This document shows positions 1 through 11,440 of a stretch of 64,000 nt of DNA, one piece after another (position 1 is the first letter of the stretch; each line of letters starts with the position of its first letter). This stretch comes from Nemania diffusa (taxonomy: Eukaryota > Ascomycota > Sordariomycetes > Xylariales > Xylariaceae), in contig JBBPUQ010000005.1 in NCBI GenBank assembly GCA_038501195.1, positions 3,968,001 to 4,032,000 of the forward strand, read 5' to 3'. The notes beneath the pieces are model-generated. The model saw only the letters and a program-made list of their open reading frames with translations. It ran no database searches and was not told where the DNA came from. Position numbers and translations under genes: made by a program.

Positions 1-1023
1 AACTTTACACGAGAGAAGCGCCTATATATGCTTACAGCGTTACACTAGTGATGAATATTGACATGTTTATAACTCTATACCAACTATGACGGGTTTGGGG
101 GTTTCGGATACAGTATTGAACATCTCTTAACGCTTCTCTTCGGTCGTGCCATAGTTACCTCACAGGTAGCAACTGTTACGACCTTTTTCTTTACACCAAA
201 TAAAATAATGCTCCTACTTTATGAACAGCAAATCTCGTGCTATCATGACAACAGTCTTCATATATGTGTACTGCGGTCGATAGTGTACCGCTCCAATAAC
301 TGAGCTCAATGAGCTGTTTGTATAACACGCCCTATGCTAGGGAGGCCAATACATTTTCTATTTTCCCTCTCCACCCTACAAATATAAACAAGTAGGAAAA
401 CACTGCATTCGCTCTAAGCGGGAACTATAGAAAACAGCCCGCTCATGGGGGGGCCTTATTCGCTAATAGGGGGTTTCAAGAATAAACCTAGGCGGAGAGA
501 ACCTGCAATAGCGAAGATTGGCTAGTTGTCACTAACTTATCTCCTAGTTTGACCGTTGGCTTACAGGAGCTAGAAGAAGGTGGGGAGAGGGATACCCTTG
601 ATATCGAATTACAAAAGAGGATCTCTGAAAGTAAGCCTCATCCTCGCCTTTTTGTAAATGGTATTAAGCAACTTGTAGTAATTTGTTCATGTCGTATGAT
701 TTCCTCTAGCTGTTTTGGTATGACTTCTAAATACCGAGACATGAAACATATAATGTGTAATGACATCCACAATATCGTACTCGCTGTTGGATTCGCTTTC
801 ACTTTCTTCGGTGGCATTGCCATTTTTGTTGTCGTTACTCACCTGACTCGTGTGACGTTGCTTCGGTGTGCCAGGCCTTCATTAGGGGCAACAGGGTCGG
901 ACGATAGATTACCAGGGGTTACGGACGATTATGGTCTTTAGCAGGAGTCTTGTGTCTTTTAAGGCTTTGCAATTCCGGAAGCCGGAATGTTCTTCAGTGC
1001 TTCATGGCTTATGCGTTGTCATG
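1..1023. other. non-coding stretch at left edge
   Basis: No gene could be supported here. Short open frames exist on both strands (for example about 549-941 on +, with one hydrophobic stretch) but they lack recognisable domains and convincing splice or start context. The part next to the phosphorylase-like gene is probably its 3' untranslated region. Confidence 0.5.
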
Positions 1024-2106
1024 TTACTCTACCTGGAAAAGTAATTTCCCACGAGGGCCATCCAAAACCGACCCTGTATCTCCTGTCTTGGTAGGTTGCT
1101 TTGGAGGATTAACCACCGGCGGTCGTCGGATTTCATTTAAAACAGCCTTAGCATATGCAGCAGCCATTGCGGAGGCATACGCCTATAGGAGAACCTGGAG
1201 TCAGTAAATACACCTCATGATAAAAAATTGTTATATACGTACCTGCCATTCCTTGTTCTTGTGTGCATCTCCGTAGTTGCTCACTCCACAGACGACACCG
1301 ACAGGAACGCGGTTTACGATCCCCCCTGCCGCCATCTCAAGACCGATAATGTTATATTTATCCCTCAGCTCGTCTCTCCTGCGGGCATTCTTCATAAGCT
1401 TCTCCCCTGATCCTATCGGTCCATACCATACCCGAGTCCGATTAGCGACTTGACGGGGCTGTCGTTCTACAAGCTTTTCCGCTCCGTCTTCCGCCATCTC
1501 GTACAACAGGTCCTTGTCTTGGCCCGGATCTAAGAACGTCCCTCTATCGTATTTTTCGTGTTTCATTGCCTCGTAGTACTGGAGGAAGAGCTGCGGATTA
1601 TTCCCAGCGCGGAGCTTGATGCTGCTGATAGCAGACCCGATAACAGGCTCGGCGCTGGCTAAGGCGTACCCGCGACGCAGCGGCTGGAACCCGTCGTGTG
1701 CCGTCTCTTTTCCCAGGTCGTAGGCCACCAGGCCCGCGGTCTCGCCGTCGGGGAGGGCCACGAGGATATCGCCGAGTCGGATGTCGCGGGCTGGACGCCG
1801 GGATAGGTTCGGGATGCCGGCGGCCACACCGACCAGCAACCCGAACCAAAGGTTGGGAAAAAACGCTTTGGCCTGGCTGGCTAACGCCGCCGCCGAACCG
1901 GTCCCGTATTCCTGGCCGGCTGGGAGCGTTGCGAGGACGATGTTGTGTCCGAGCACGTCGCCGGCTATAAACACGTAGTCGTGGCCTCGACTCATGGGGA
2001 ATCGGCCTTCATGTACGTTGTCCATCATGTGCAGCGCCGCCCGCGCGTCGGTGTCTAGGAGAGCAAACCATATTACTGTATAGAGCGCTGGGTCCAATTC
2101 AGACAT
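1024..2106 (-). CDS. orphan nucleoside phosphorylase-domain protein (PNP/UDP family, fungal NLR-type)
   Basis: Two exons: 2106-1243 and 1182-1024, joined by a 60-nt intron (donor GTACGT, branch ACTGAC, acceptor TATAG); 340 aa. The only in-frame ATG at the 5' end is at 2106. The protein has the fungal purine/uridine phosphorylase layout: a YTVIWFALLDTDARAAL start strand near residue 10, the ATLPAGQEYGTGSAA motif, the FGLLVGVAAGIP glycine loop, RLGDILVALP, IIGLEMAAGG, and the closing GDAHKNKEWQ followed after the intron by an alanine-rich helix. In fungi this module usually sits at the N-terminus of NLR-like proteins with NACHT, ankyrin or TPR parts. Here about 30 residues follow the domain, then TAA, with no such partner downstream. 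A GTAGAG near 1032 just before the stop could be another donor, so a further exon is not excluded. Catalysis on nucleosides is inferred from the family only. Confidence 0.8.
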
Positions 2107-2848
2107 GGCTAATAAGAGCAAAATGGCAAAGCGCTGCTTGTCGATGACTAGAAGTCGTGGGACTAACTAGACGAGCCAACACGGTGATGATCACGGAGGG
2201 CACAGTTATGGAGAAGACAATTACTGGATGAGGGCGCCTATTAGTAGGAGGCCGTGGCTATCTAGCGTAGGATTAGGTATCTGCATATCGCTGCAGGCTC
2301 TATCACACGCGGCTTATACCCACTGCAAAGAGCATAGCCTCCCTACGAGAGGTGGTATTATCAACATATAAAGATATGTACATGTATCCCCTACTTGCGG
2401 ATTGCCTTATAGTGTTACTCTTGTAAAGATCTTCTTTTCGCATTGGCGTGAGAAGTTTTTATAGGTCCTAGCTAACTGGTTGGGTAGTATGGAAGATCGC
2501 GCGGGTAGTTGCTACGTTGAAAGATAATTACACCTAAGTATATGCCTTAGGCACCAATGTTGTTTTAACATTAGAAAATAATTCGAGAAACTAGCTCGTT
2601 GGCCGATTTTCGCATAAACGGCGTTAATTGATGTATTTTAGGAAGCAGCCATGTTAACCATAGCATAGGTTCTTAAAGAGGGTGCATCTGTTATTCTTTG
2701 GAGATTGCATGACAGGTTAGGAGTTAAGTTATAATTATCTTATATTTCCGTTCTTCCCTATCGTGCCCATTCACCCTCGACAGAGAGGCATACGTCTAAT
2801 TGTCTTCCTTTCTATATATGTACCTATCTATCTATCCTTCTCCCCAGT
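2107..2848. other. intergenic, between two minus-strand genes
   Basis: About 740 bases upstream of the phosphorylase-like gene and downstream of the GMC oxidoreductase gene. It is moderately AT-rich with no gene, RNA or repeat that I can support. It should hold the promoter of the first and the 3' end of the second. Confidence 0.5.
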
Positions 2849-4775
2849 CTAGCGTATAGGAAGGGTAATCCCCCCTGCCTTTCTACTCTCCTTAATAAGA
2901 TCCGCAGCCCTCTCAGCGACAGCGTACACTGTGGTCTGGATGTTCCCAAGGGGTTCCAGCGGGATCATGCTCGCGTCAACGACGCGGATATTCGCCGTGC
3001 CGTGCACGACCAGGCGCTCGTCGACGACGCCGCCGAGCTCCCGCGGCAGCATGCGGCAGGTGCCGGCGATGTGGAAGCACGACACGGTGCGCCCGCGCAC
3101 GATCTCGCGCGCGACGGCCAGGTCGTCGCCGGTGGCGTCCGGCAGGCGCTTGAGCGCGGGGTCGATCATGTCCTTGTAGGGCGCCGTGTTGACGATCTTC
3201 TCGACGAAGCCGACGGTGCGCGCGAGGATCTCGAGGTCGAGCGGGTGCGAGCAGTAGTTGGGGTTCCAGGTCGGCGGCACGAGCACGTCCCTGGAGGCGA
3301 TGTGCACGGACCCGCGCGAGAAGGGGTGGTTGAGCAGGGCCATGATGCCGATGCAGTCGTACGGGGCGTGGGACGTGAACATGTCTGTTAGAGTGTCGGG
3401 GTGCGTGGTCACGGTGAGAGAGCCTGGGAAGCAGAGGTATTGGATGGCTGGCTCGTCCTCGGTCTCGAGCAGCTCGCGTATCAGCTTGAACTCGCGCTTC
3501 TGAACGGGGTTCAACGCAGGGCCGCTCGAGAGGTATTTGTCGAAGAGGGCCTTGCGGTCAGCTTTTGTCATAACACCACCGCGATCCGCCAGTGGTACGT
3601 AAGCAACGCTGGTTCCCATGCCGGCGAGTGGTCCCTGTTTTGTTGATGCATATTGCTCGAATGCGCTCTTGAACTTGGCTGGATCACGGAGCCCATCGGC
3701 CGATGGGTACTCTTTCTTCACTGGGAATTGCTGTGAAGTCATGAGATGATCCTGCATGTGCTCACCGACGTTAGGATTGTCAATCAAGACATCAATCCCG
3801 AGGCCTTCCAGGAGATCGCGGTCGCCAATGCCAGATAACTCTAGTAGCTGTGGTGTTCTAACAGTGCCCGCAGCTAGAACGACTTCATTCTTGGCCGAGA
3901 GAGTAGTGATTTTGCCCTCCTTATCTTTTACTTCTACGCCAGTTGCAATAACCAGGCCATCACGGGTTGTCGTAGTAATCTTCTGAACCGTTGTCTCTAG
4001 CAATACCTTCAGATTCGGACGTTTCGCGATTTCATCCGTGTAGTACGCGGTTACTGATGAACTGCGAGTATTCGTTCCGCTTTCGATAGTTGATGAGTTT
4101 TGGAACGCACCAACAGCCTTACCAGTTCTAGGATCTGACTTCATCTCTAATCCTAGTTCGGCAAAGGTCTTGAACCACTTCTCGTTTAATACCGTGTACT
4201 GGTCGTCAAACGAGAGCTGGATGGGGCCGTTGCCCTTCAGATCTTCCTGGTAGTAGTCCAGACCTCCGAGGGTCTCACGGATTGCCTGGCTCGGGGGGTG
4301 TGATGTAGCAAATTTCTGAAAATACGGTGAGAGGTCATCAAAAGACCACCCTTTATTACCCATCTTGCCCCATGTGTCTAAGTTCGTCCGGGAGGGAAAC
4401 ATTGCCATCATGAAATTGGTCAATGAGCTGCCGCCCAGGACTTTTCCGGTATCCTGCCGAAGATGGCGGCCATTCAATTCGGCCTGATAGCCACGGGAAT
4501 GTCAGTAAAGCTGGATTGATCCCTTGATATCCTTTGATATCGTCAGTAGCGTGGGGATTCTATACCTGTGGCGTTGACTGAAATGGCCAGATGAAGCGAT
4601 CGTCGGCATAGGCGCCGGCGACAAGACCCGGGGTTTCTAGGGAGGGGTCATTTCTCTTGTCGGCTCCGGCCTCAATAACCAAGACACTAGCATCGGCATC
4701 TTCAGTGAGGCGGGCTGCCACGACAAGCCCGGCTGTCCCACCACCAACGACGATGTAGTCAAACGATTCACTCAT
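2849..4775 (-). CDS. GMC-family FAD-dependent oxidoreductase
   Basis: Two exons: 4775-4566 and 4483-2849, with an 82-nt intron (donor GTATAG, branch TTTACTGAC, acceptor ATCAG); 614 aa. Residues 6-21 form the FAD dinucleotide-binding loop (VVGGGTAG). GKVLGGSS at 83-90 is GMC signature 1, and [15 protein letters not shown] at 276-290 is signature 2. The C-terminal catalytic pair is visible as His541 in [10 protein letters not shown] and Asn584 in LGNIQTT. Family members oxidise alcohols, sugars or choline, passing hydride to FAD. The substrate cannot be read from sequence. No secretion signal is seen: the Rossmann strand starts at residue 5, so a cytosolic enzyme is likely. Length fits aryl-alcohol and choline dehydrogenase-like members. 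The 3' half of exon 2 is markedly more GC-rich than the rest. No biosynthetic neighbours are visible. Confidence 0.93.
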
Positions 4776-7358
4776 TTTGTCTTAGCAATGGTGTTCCGAC
4801 GATGGCGACTGGCACTGGTATAAGAGGTCCTTCATGGAAAGAAAAGGGAGAAACTTACAAAGAGAATGGAAAGGTCTAGGTCTACATAGGAGCAGGTCTA
4901 TCTATCTATCTACAGTATGACATGTGCTTGAGGGACGCTGCAGTTTGCTAGACTAGTAAGGTAAGCTGACATGGTGCCGGCAAGGGATTGGATGCCGCAT
5001 TGACGATGCGGCAGCTCTAATCATCGTTATTTATGTACGCAATACTTAGTGGATGGATAGACAACCAACGGATGTCACCTCACCTCACAAACTAGGAATA
5101 GCTGGGTGCCGATCTGCCACTTTCTCTGGCCTCTGGATGGCCCTGGATACTACCTATCTTAGACACTGTCACTCTGTGTTCCCTATCATTATACGCAGTA
5201 GGTAGAAATGATGGTTATGGAACTACAAATCTTTGAGGATCTTCAGGGTCTTGTTACATCTGATAGTCAGCACCGTACTTAGTGTGAAATTTAGGATGCT
5301 GACGCTGACGGCGTACATTGGTTGCCGCAGGCTTCGGAGGCTTAGAGGCTTAGAGGCTTGGAAAGTGCAGGCAGATGTAGGTTAGGTATACTTTACCTGT
5401 AGTATGCATGAGGGGCATTGGCATTGGCATGAGGGGTCAATAACATTCGATCTATTTCATAGTGGGCTGGTGTACACTACAGCACGGGCTGATAAATACA
5501 GTACTTCACTCCCGGGACTCGGATAGCCCGGACCGACCATATCATATTCTCATTAATCAAATCCAACTGGTCTCTAAATACTCTCACAAGTCATAATTGA
5601 TTTGTATCATATCTATGCGCAGTAGGTATTTCATATACGTGCTCATGTTTTAAACCACCAAAGTTGTCCCTGGAAAGCCGGGTGGTTGGTCGGTACCATT
5701 GGCCCCACTATTTGCGCATTAGGCACTACCTACCTCTCAGTTTGTAATGCCCCCTAACCTTACTAATATAGATAGATACCTGTGTCAACCTACGACAACC
5801 TTAAGTGTAAGTGTTTCTAAACCTAATCATTATCAATAGGTATACCTCGAGCTGTTCCGATCCAAAAACTCGCCCTCCCCTTGCCAGTAGAGAGAACATC
5901 ACTTTCGATCGCCGGGCCACGCTATGAACCACTTAAAGGTCATTTCCTGAGAAATGGCCATCGAGATACTTCCTCCGCCGACACCGACGACCTCCCGGCA
6001 CGTACATCCTCTAGCACTAAGCCCCGACAATTACGCCGCATCGATATAGTGCCATTATTAGCATTGATACAAAACCGGGTGGCTGTAAGACCATGCTTAT
6101 GTAAATCACGACGGTGGCCTGTGCCTAGTTACCTTTCTCCTATCTCTAGATTTCCGGGAATTAAAGGGTCAGCCCTCCAAACCGCACACTTGATTCATAA
6201 ATTGTAGTCCAAGCTTCGTGTACCGTAAGCTACGCTGTCATTATTTGGTGCTACCGACTAGTAGGACACCCCTTTCTTTTTAAAGATAGAAGGCGGGGGA
6301 GTATTGAGCAACTCTTAACTAAGGCCTCTAGAAGCTCGGGGTTCGTTGATTGAAATAGACTTAATTGTCCAACTGCAAAGCACGCATGGATGCATTTCCC
6401 AGATGCTCATGTCTATATGTAGAACGGATGAGATCACGGCGGTTTAGTGTAGTTGCCTCTTCGAACACATTTTGTCAACCGCAAGTCCTTTCACTCTACC
6501 ATGTAAATATAAATAGCATCTACTTCTTAGGACAGACCTTGAAAGGTTTAGGAACGTAGGTGTCCTGTAGGGTAGAAGTTCCATGATTAAGATACATGCT
6601 TACCTTAGTATTATGTTGAAGTATAAGATGAAGGTAACTAGCTAAAGTATGAGGAATGAGAGTTAAAGGATGGCATCTTCCTACAGCAAGTCAGGTTAAG
6701 GTTAAAACAAAGACCACAAATCCTTATGGAATCATTGCGAACTGTTTAAAATTAAGCACTAGATTATAACCCAGTATAACGGCTGCTATCTACCAAGTAA
6801 AGACTAAGCAATACCTATTATTAGAATCCTATGTCTCATAGGGAGTCTTGACATGACAGTAGAGTGCGGATTTAGGGGCAATGAATTCTCGGCGTTAGGA
6901 AACTCACAGGGCTAGGAATGAGCCCGCATCCGGTCGGACCCAGCAAACACCGTCCCACCCGCAGTTGCATCACCGTGCAGGCTGATGCTAGCTCTTCAAG
7001 CTGTCCAAATTTTGCGCAGAACTCTGAACCATCATCGCTAGCGACTTCATTGTCGCGTCACCACACTTATTATAGCCTACACAATCTTTCTACATCTAGG
7101 CTAACCCGCAAGACTTAAGAGAACACACCGAAACCTCTCAATTGACCTTTTTTCGTGCTTCCACGGATTTTGTTAATAATCTTGAAGCCCGAGCTTTTTT
7201 TTTTCTGGGGTCACGCGATTACCTACCTACCAAAACCGTTGCGCTGACGCCTGAAGATTACTTAACCTTAACCAACAAAACCCAACGTACTCCGAGCACT
7301 CCGATTCTTTGACTACGAACCGCGACCCGGTTGATTTGGGGAAAAGGGGGAAGACACA
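4776..7358. other. long intergenic region between divergent genes
   Basis: About 2.6 kb between the GMC oxidoreductase start (-) and the DUF1279 gene start (+). It carries scattered TAGGTA/TACCTA motifs, a short TCTA microsatellite near 4903-4915 and a T-run near 7194-7205. Open frames near 5881-6207, 6365-6559 and 6918-7118 have no domain and no good start or splice context. They are not annotated as genes. Confidence 0.5.
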
Positions 7359-8262
7359 ATGATACGGACGTACTTGCGCAGTCTTCGCCCATTTCTGCAA
7401 TTCTCCGGAAATGCCGCCGGGCTACGGAATACCCTCGGCTTAGAAGCGCAACCTTTTAGTCGGGCTTTTGCTTCGATATCGCAGCCAGGTCTGAGGCTCC
7501 CCATCTCGAGGACCACCCAAAGGATCAGTTACAGACCACGAGTTTCAAACCCGACCAACAAGTCCTACCAATCCCCCTTCCGAACGAGCAAGCGATCGGT
7601 CCACAAGACCTCCCGGTTACGAAATTCGAAATCCAACTCGAGCAAGCCGAATACACAAGAACCTCAGGGCTTGTCGGCGAGGCTCAGGAAGTTGTCTAGG
7701 GAGTACGGCTGGGCTGCTGTGGGCGTGTATCTCAGCCTGAGCGTCCTAGATTTCCCATTCTGCTTCCTGTTGGTCCGCGTGGTCGGCACGGAAAGAATAG
7801 GTGGGGAAAATACATTGCTATCTTGGAGCCGTTGCTAATTCGATTCAGGCGAGCTGGAGCATTGGATTGTATCACACGTCAAGAAGTTGATACCTGAGTC
7901 TGTACGCCATAGATGGAATGAATACCGGGAAGCCTTGAAAGAGGCCAACCGAGGGCAGTCTGACAACATCGAGCAGGTCGAAGTAGCCGGCTGGGGTGTC
8001 GAGGAGGCTGAGGAGAGAAACAAGTCAGAAGCTAGTAGGTTATTCCAATTTTGATACGGCTCGTGAGTCGTGAGATGTGAGAGGAGAGTAGTCATAACTA
8101 ATGCTCCTACTAGGTCTTGGTACTCAGCTGGCTCTCGCTTACGCCATCCACAAGAGCTTCATTTTCCTCAGAGTCCCGTTGACGGCTGCTGTAACTCCTA
8201 AAGTCGTTAAGGTCCTGAGGTCCTGGGGTTGGAACATCGGAAAGCGACGGACCAAGCCGTGA
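7359..8262 (+). CDS. mitochondrial DUF1279 (FAM210/Nat2-like) membrane protein
   Basis: Three exons: 7359-7800, 7849-8034 and 8114-8262; 258 aa. Introns are 48 nt (acceptor TTCAG) and 79 nt (donor GTAGGT, branch AACTAAT, acceptor TACTAG). Residues 1-65 are rich in Arg, Ser and Thr with almost no acidic residues, which reads as a mitochondrial presequence. A DUF1279 core follows: LSREYGWAAVGVYLSLSVLDFPFCF, which is the first membrane segment, a charged linker in exon 2, then LGTQLALAYAIHKSFIFLRVP and TPKVVKVLRSWGW in exon 3. This is the layout of yeast Nat2 and animal FAM210 proteins of the mitochondrial inner membrane. The biochemical role is unsettled in the family; yeast Nat2 was named as an acetyltransferase, but no such motif is visible. 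It is the last gene before the AT-rich block. Confidence 0.9.
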
Positions 8263-9711
8263 TGTTCCGTCAGCTGACAGGCAAGGTCCTCACCACCTCT
8301 TTCCATCGATTTCTTCTCTCCTCTAAAGCGGCATTAGTATGTCTCGGTGACGAATCCTTGTCGTGTAGCATAGACACATGTATAAAATGTACAAAGGCAG
8401 CATAAATAAAATAGAGCAATACATTATACCAATGCAAGTCTAGGGGGTACTATGCAACGTGGGAGCCAATTACCTAGCCCTCCGGTAGACAATCTCCAAT
8501 TGTGCTGCAATTATCAAGCTGCGCTACAATGCCGGCATCAATCCTATTACAACAAATCTGCAAACTGTCCTCAATCATAGGCAATTGAGTTTAGACTCCA
8601 ATCCGGCCGCAGGAAACCCTGACAGCTTTGATCATGGTTCCCAATCGTAATCTCGGTATTCCGAGGCACGTGAGGGGGTTTCTTATGTAAGGCCTGGGTT
8701 TATTTCTAGGTTGCACTCGGCTAGCTAACCCGAACCTTCGTTTCCCAAACCAACGAGAGACATTCCGGGATCGTCAGAACGAAGTTGTACAGAAACAAAA
8801 ACAAAAGGAAAGCAAAGTATATATCAATAGTAGAGTAACCAATCGTCATGACCTGCAGTGAACACAATTGTTATATGTTTCAACTTTAAGTCTCCCAGAA
8901 AACAACATGTTGTGACAAACATTGTAATACTAAGAGTAACCTTCAGAGATGTAAGAGTGTGCAGAATGTGCATAAGTACCTAGGAAGGTTTAGGTAGGTA
9001 CCTATAGTTTCCATTGTCTACTACATACGTACGGCAGATAGGTTGTAAACACACTCGGTGACTCAGGTAAGAGGCATACGATATTTAGGTTCCGATCTGT
9101 TACAGATCAGTCAGGTGCCTTCAAAAGTTGAATCATTCAGTTGATCAGCCGGAGCCAGCACGTGTGGTAGTAGACCGATATAGGCGTCTAGCCTTTGTTA
9201 CCTAACGGATAACTACCAAAGATGCCTTCTTCCCCTTAAAGGGGCGCCGTCAGGTGCCTTGGGAGGGGAGCTCCCCGCATTTGTTCTTGTCCCCCTTTGG
9301 ACTAGCTTGTTTCTGGAAAGCCAGAAGCTGGGGAAGTGGACCAAACTTTTGCATGGCACAGCATGGACAGGTGTGACTGACCCTGCATTACCATTCTTCT
9401 CGCAAAAAGCGTCAAATTATAGTAAGACGATATGACATATACAGATGGGAGAGCACTCATATGCTACATACCGTAAAAGGGCAAGAAAGACGAAGAGATA
9501 AACGTCAAATGGATCTATAGATATCGGCTGTACCGGACAATTCATCCTAATCATCTCAAACACCTGCCCCAAACAAAGCTATGATGTAATAATTGACGGC
9601 AATCTGGCGATTCTCCAACTCGAACACAGTATATGCACTGTACAAACCAATCACTCCGTACGCAGCTACTATTGTACTAAAACAACGAATTATAAGGAAC
9701 AACTTTGAGGG
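8263..9711. other. intergenic, left border of the AT-rich insertion
   Basis: About 1.45 kb of normal-composition DNA after the DUF1279 gene. It contains TAGGTAGGTACC-type motifs near 8990-9005 and no gene that I can support. It ends directly at the target-site copy GACTAC (9712-9717). Confidence 0.5.
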
Positions 9712-9717
9712 GACTAC
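9712..9717 (+). repeat. left target-site duplication GACTAC
   Basis: GACTAC lies directly outside the left terminal inverted repeat. The identical hexamer lies directly outside the right one at 41959-41964. A 6-bp direct repeat abutting both tips is what a transposase- or integrase-type insertion leaves. Confidence 0.65.
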
Positions 9718-9749
9718 TACGGTCGCCCACAGGGCTCACTGTCTCATAA
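9718..9749 (+). repeat. left terminal inverted repeat (32 bp)
   Basis: Matches the reverse complement of 41927-41958 with one C/T mismatch (GGGCTCACTG against GGGCTTACTG). GC composition is normal, unlike the interior. Confidence 0.8.
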
Positions 9750-9831
9750 GTCGATTTAGTAAGTAGGTTAACGGTAGGGGTGTAGTAGCGAAATCAGCGT
9801 ACGCGACCTTTTTAGCAACACTAGCCACTCA

Positions 9832-9990
9832 ACCAACCTAGGTCAAGCCACACAACCAGCCTACCCAACCTACCTACCTAACCAACCTACCTAACCAACC
9901 TACCCAACCAACTTACCTAACCAACCTACCTAACCAACTTACCTAACCTACTTACCCAACTAACCTATTTAACCTATTTACTTAACTAAT
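9832..9990 (+). repeat. left arm: degenerate ACCT/AACC tetranucleotide tract grading into A/T
   Basis: Runs of CCTACCTAACCAACC-type units with essentially no G on this strand. Inward, C is progressively replaced by T until only AATTTATTT-type sequence remains near 9980-10020. The right arm (41697-41870) is the reverse-complement counterpart. Confidence 0.75.
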
Positions 9991-10026
9991 TTATTTAATT
10001 TGTTTATTTAATTAATTTATTATAAT

Positions 10027-10166
10027 AAATAATAAATAATAAATAATAAATAATAAATAATAAATAATAAATAATAAATAATAAATAATAAATAATAAAT
10101 AATAAATAATAAATAATAAATAATAAATAATAAATAATAAATAATAAATAATAAATAATAAATAAT
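10027..10166 (+). repeat. heptanucleotide tandem repeat (AAATAAT)20
   Basis: Twenty perfect, uninterrupted copies of AAATAAT (140 bp). The phase is kept from 10027 to 10166 and then breaks. It lies just inside the left arm. Confidence 0.9.
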
Positions 10167-11130
10167 AATATAATATATTTAAATTAAAAGTTTAATTATA
10201 ATAAAATATTATAAATTTTTTTTATTATAAATATATTAATAAAAACTTTTAAAACTTTTAAATAAATAAAATTATATAAATTTATAATAATAATAATAAT
10301 TTATTATTATATATAAATAAAATAATATTTATTTATAATTATAAATTAAATAAAAGTTTATAAAATTTATAAAATTTATATTTATATATTTAAATTTTTA
10401 ATTTATTTTTTATTTTTTATTATTATTATTTTTAATATTGTTAATTATATTTATTATATATATTATATATAATAAATATAATATTAATAATTAATTTAAA
10501 AATTAAATAATATTATATATTTTCAAATAAAATTATAATTTTAATTTAACTAATAAGTTTTAAAAAATATTTTTTTAAAATTATAATTTTATTTAAATTT
10601 AATATATATATATATTATTATATTTTAAAATTTATAAAAATTAAAACTTTTAATAAAATTTAAATATAAAAAAAATAAAAAATAAAAATAATTAATAAAT
10701 AAAAATTTTAATATAAATTTAATTATTTAATTTATTAAATTTATAAAATATATTAAATTTATTAAAATTTATTAAATTTAAAAATTTATTATTTAAATAA
10801 ATTTTTTATTTGTTTATTTTATAATTAATATATAAATAATATTTAAATTAAAACTTTAACTTTTTTAAAAAAAAGTTTATTATTATAATAATAATATATA
10901 TAAATTTTAATAAATTTTATATAAATAAAATTTTAAACTTTAAATTATAATATAAAATTATAATATATAATTAAAATATTTATATAAATATATTATTAAT
11001 TATTTAATTAAAATTAATTTTAAAAAAAATTATTATTTTAAATATTTATTTATAAATAATTATAGCTAAATAGCTAAATTAAATAATATTTAAAATAATA
11101 TTTATAATTAAAATAAAACTTTTAATTTAT
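10167..11130. other. AT-only sequence, unclassified
   Basis: Part of the AT block outside any LTR pair I could define. It includes an almost perfect AT palindrome near 10444-10485. No coding or RNA feature can be supported. Confidence 0.4.
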
Positions 11131-11440
11131 TATTATAAACTATATTTATATTTAAATAAATAAATTTTAAAAATAATTAATATATATAATATAATTAATA
11201 AATAATTAAAATAGTTAAATAGATTTTATTATTTATTAAAAATAATAAATTTATTAAAAGTTAAATAAAGTAATAAATATAAAAAAATAAAAATAATAAA
11301 TAAAAAAAGATTTATATAAATATATTAACTTAATTAAAAAAATTAAATTTGTTTTTTAGTTTTTTTAATTTTAATTTTTTTTTTAAAATATATAATATTA
11401 TTTAATTTTTAAATTTATTGCTAATATTATATTTATTATA
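11131..11440. repeat. LTR of element C, left copy
   Basis: Pairs with 17903-18211 at an offset of about 6771-6772 bases. It retains more G and C than its partner. Confidence 0.7.

Noticed and set aside
549..941. Frame on + with one hydrophobic stretch
   Set aside because: Starts at a non-ATG codon, has no recognised family, and faces the 3' side of the phosphorylase-like gene; cannot be supported.
5881..6207. Open frame of 108 codons on +
   Set aside because: No domain, starts at a non-ATG codon, and sits in a region with no intron signals.
9832..9990. Interstitial telomere repeat (CCCTAA-like units)
   Set aside because: Units are CCTA/CCAA mixtures without a regular TTAGGG hexamer, and the two arms sit in inverted symmetry at an insertion border.
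10027..10166. CRISPR-like or satellite array
   Set aside because: Pure 7-bp units with no spacers in a fungal genome; a microsatellite.
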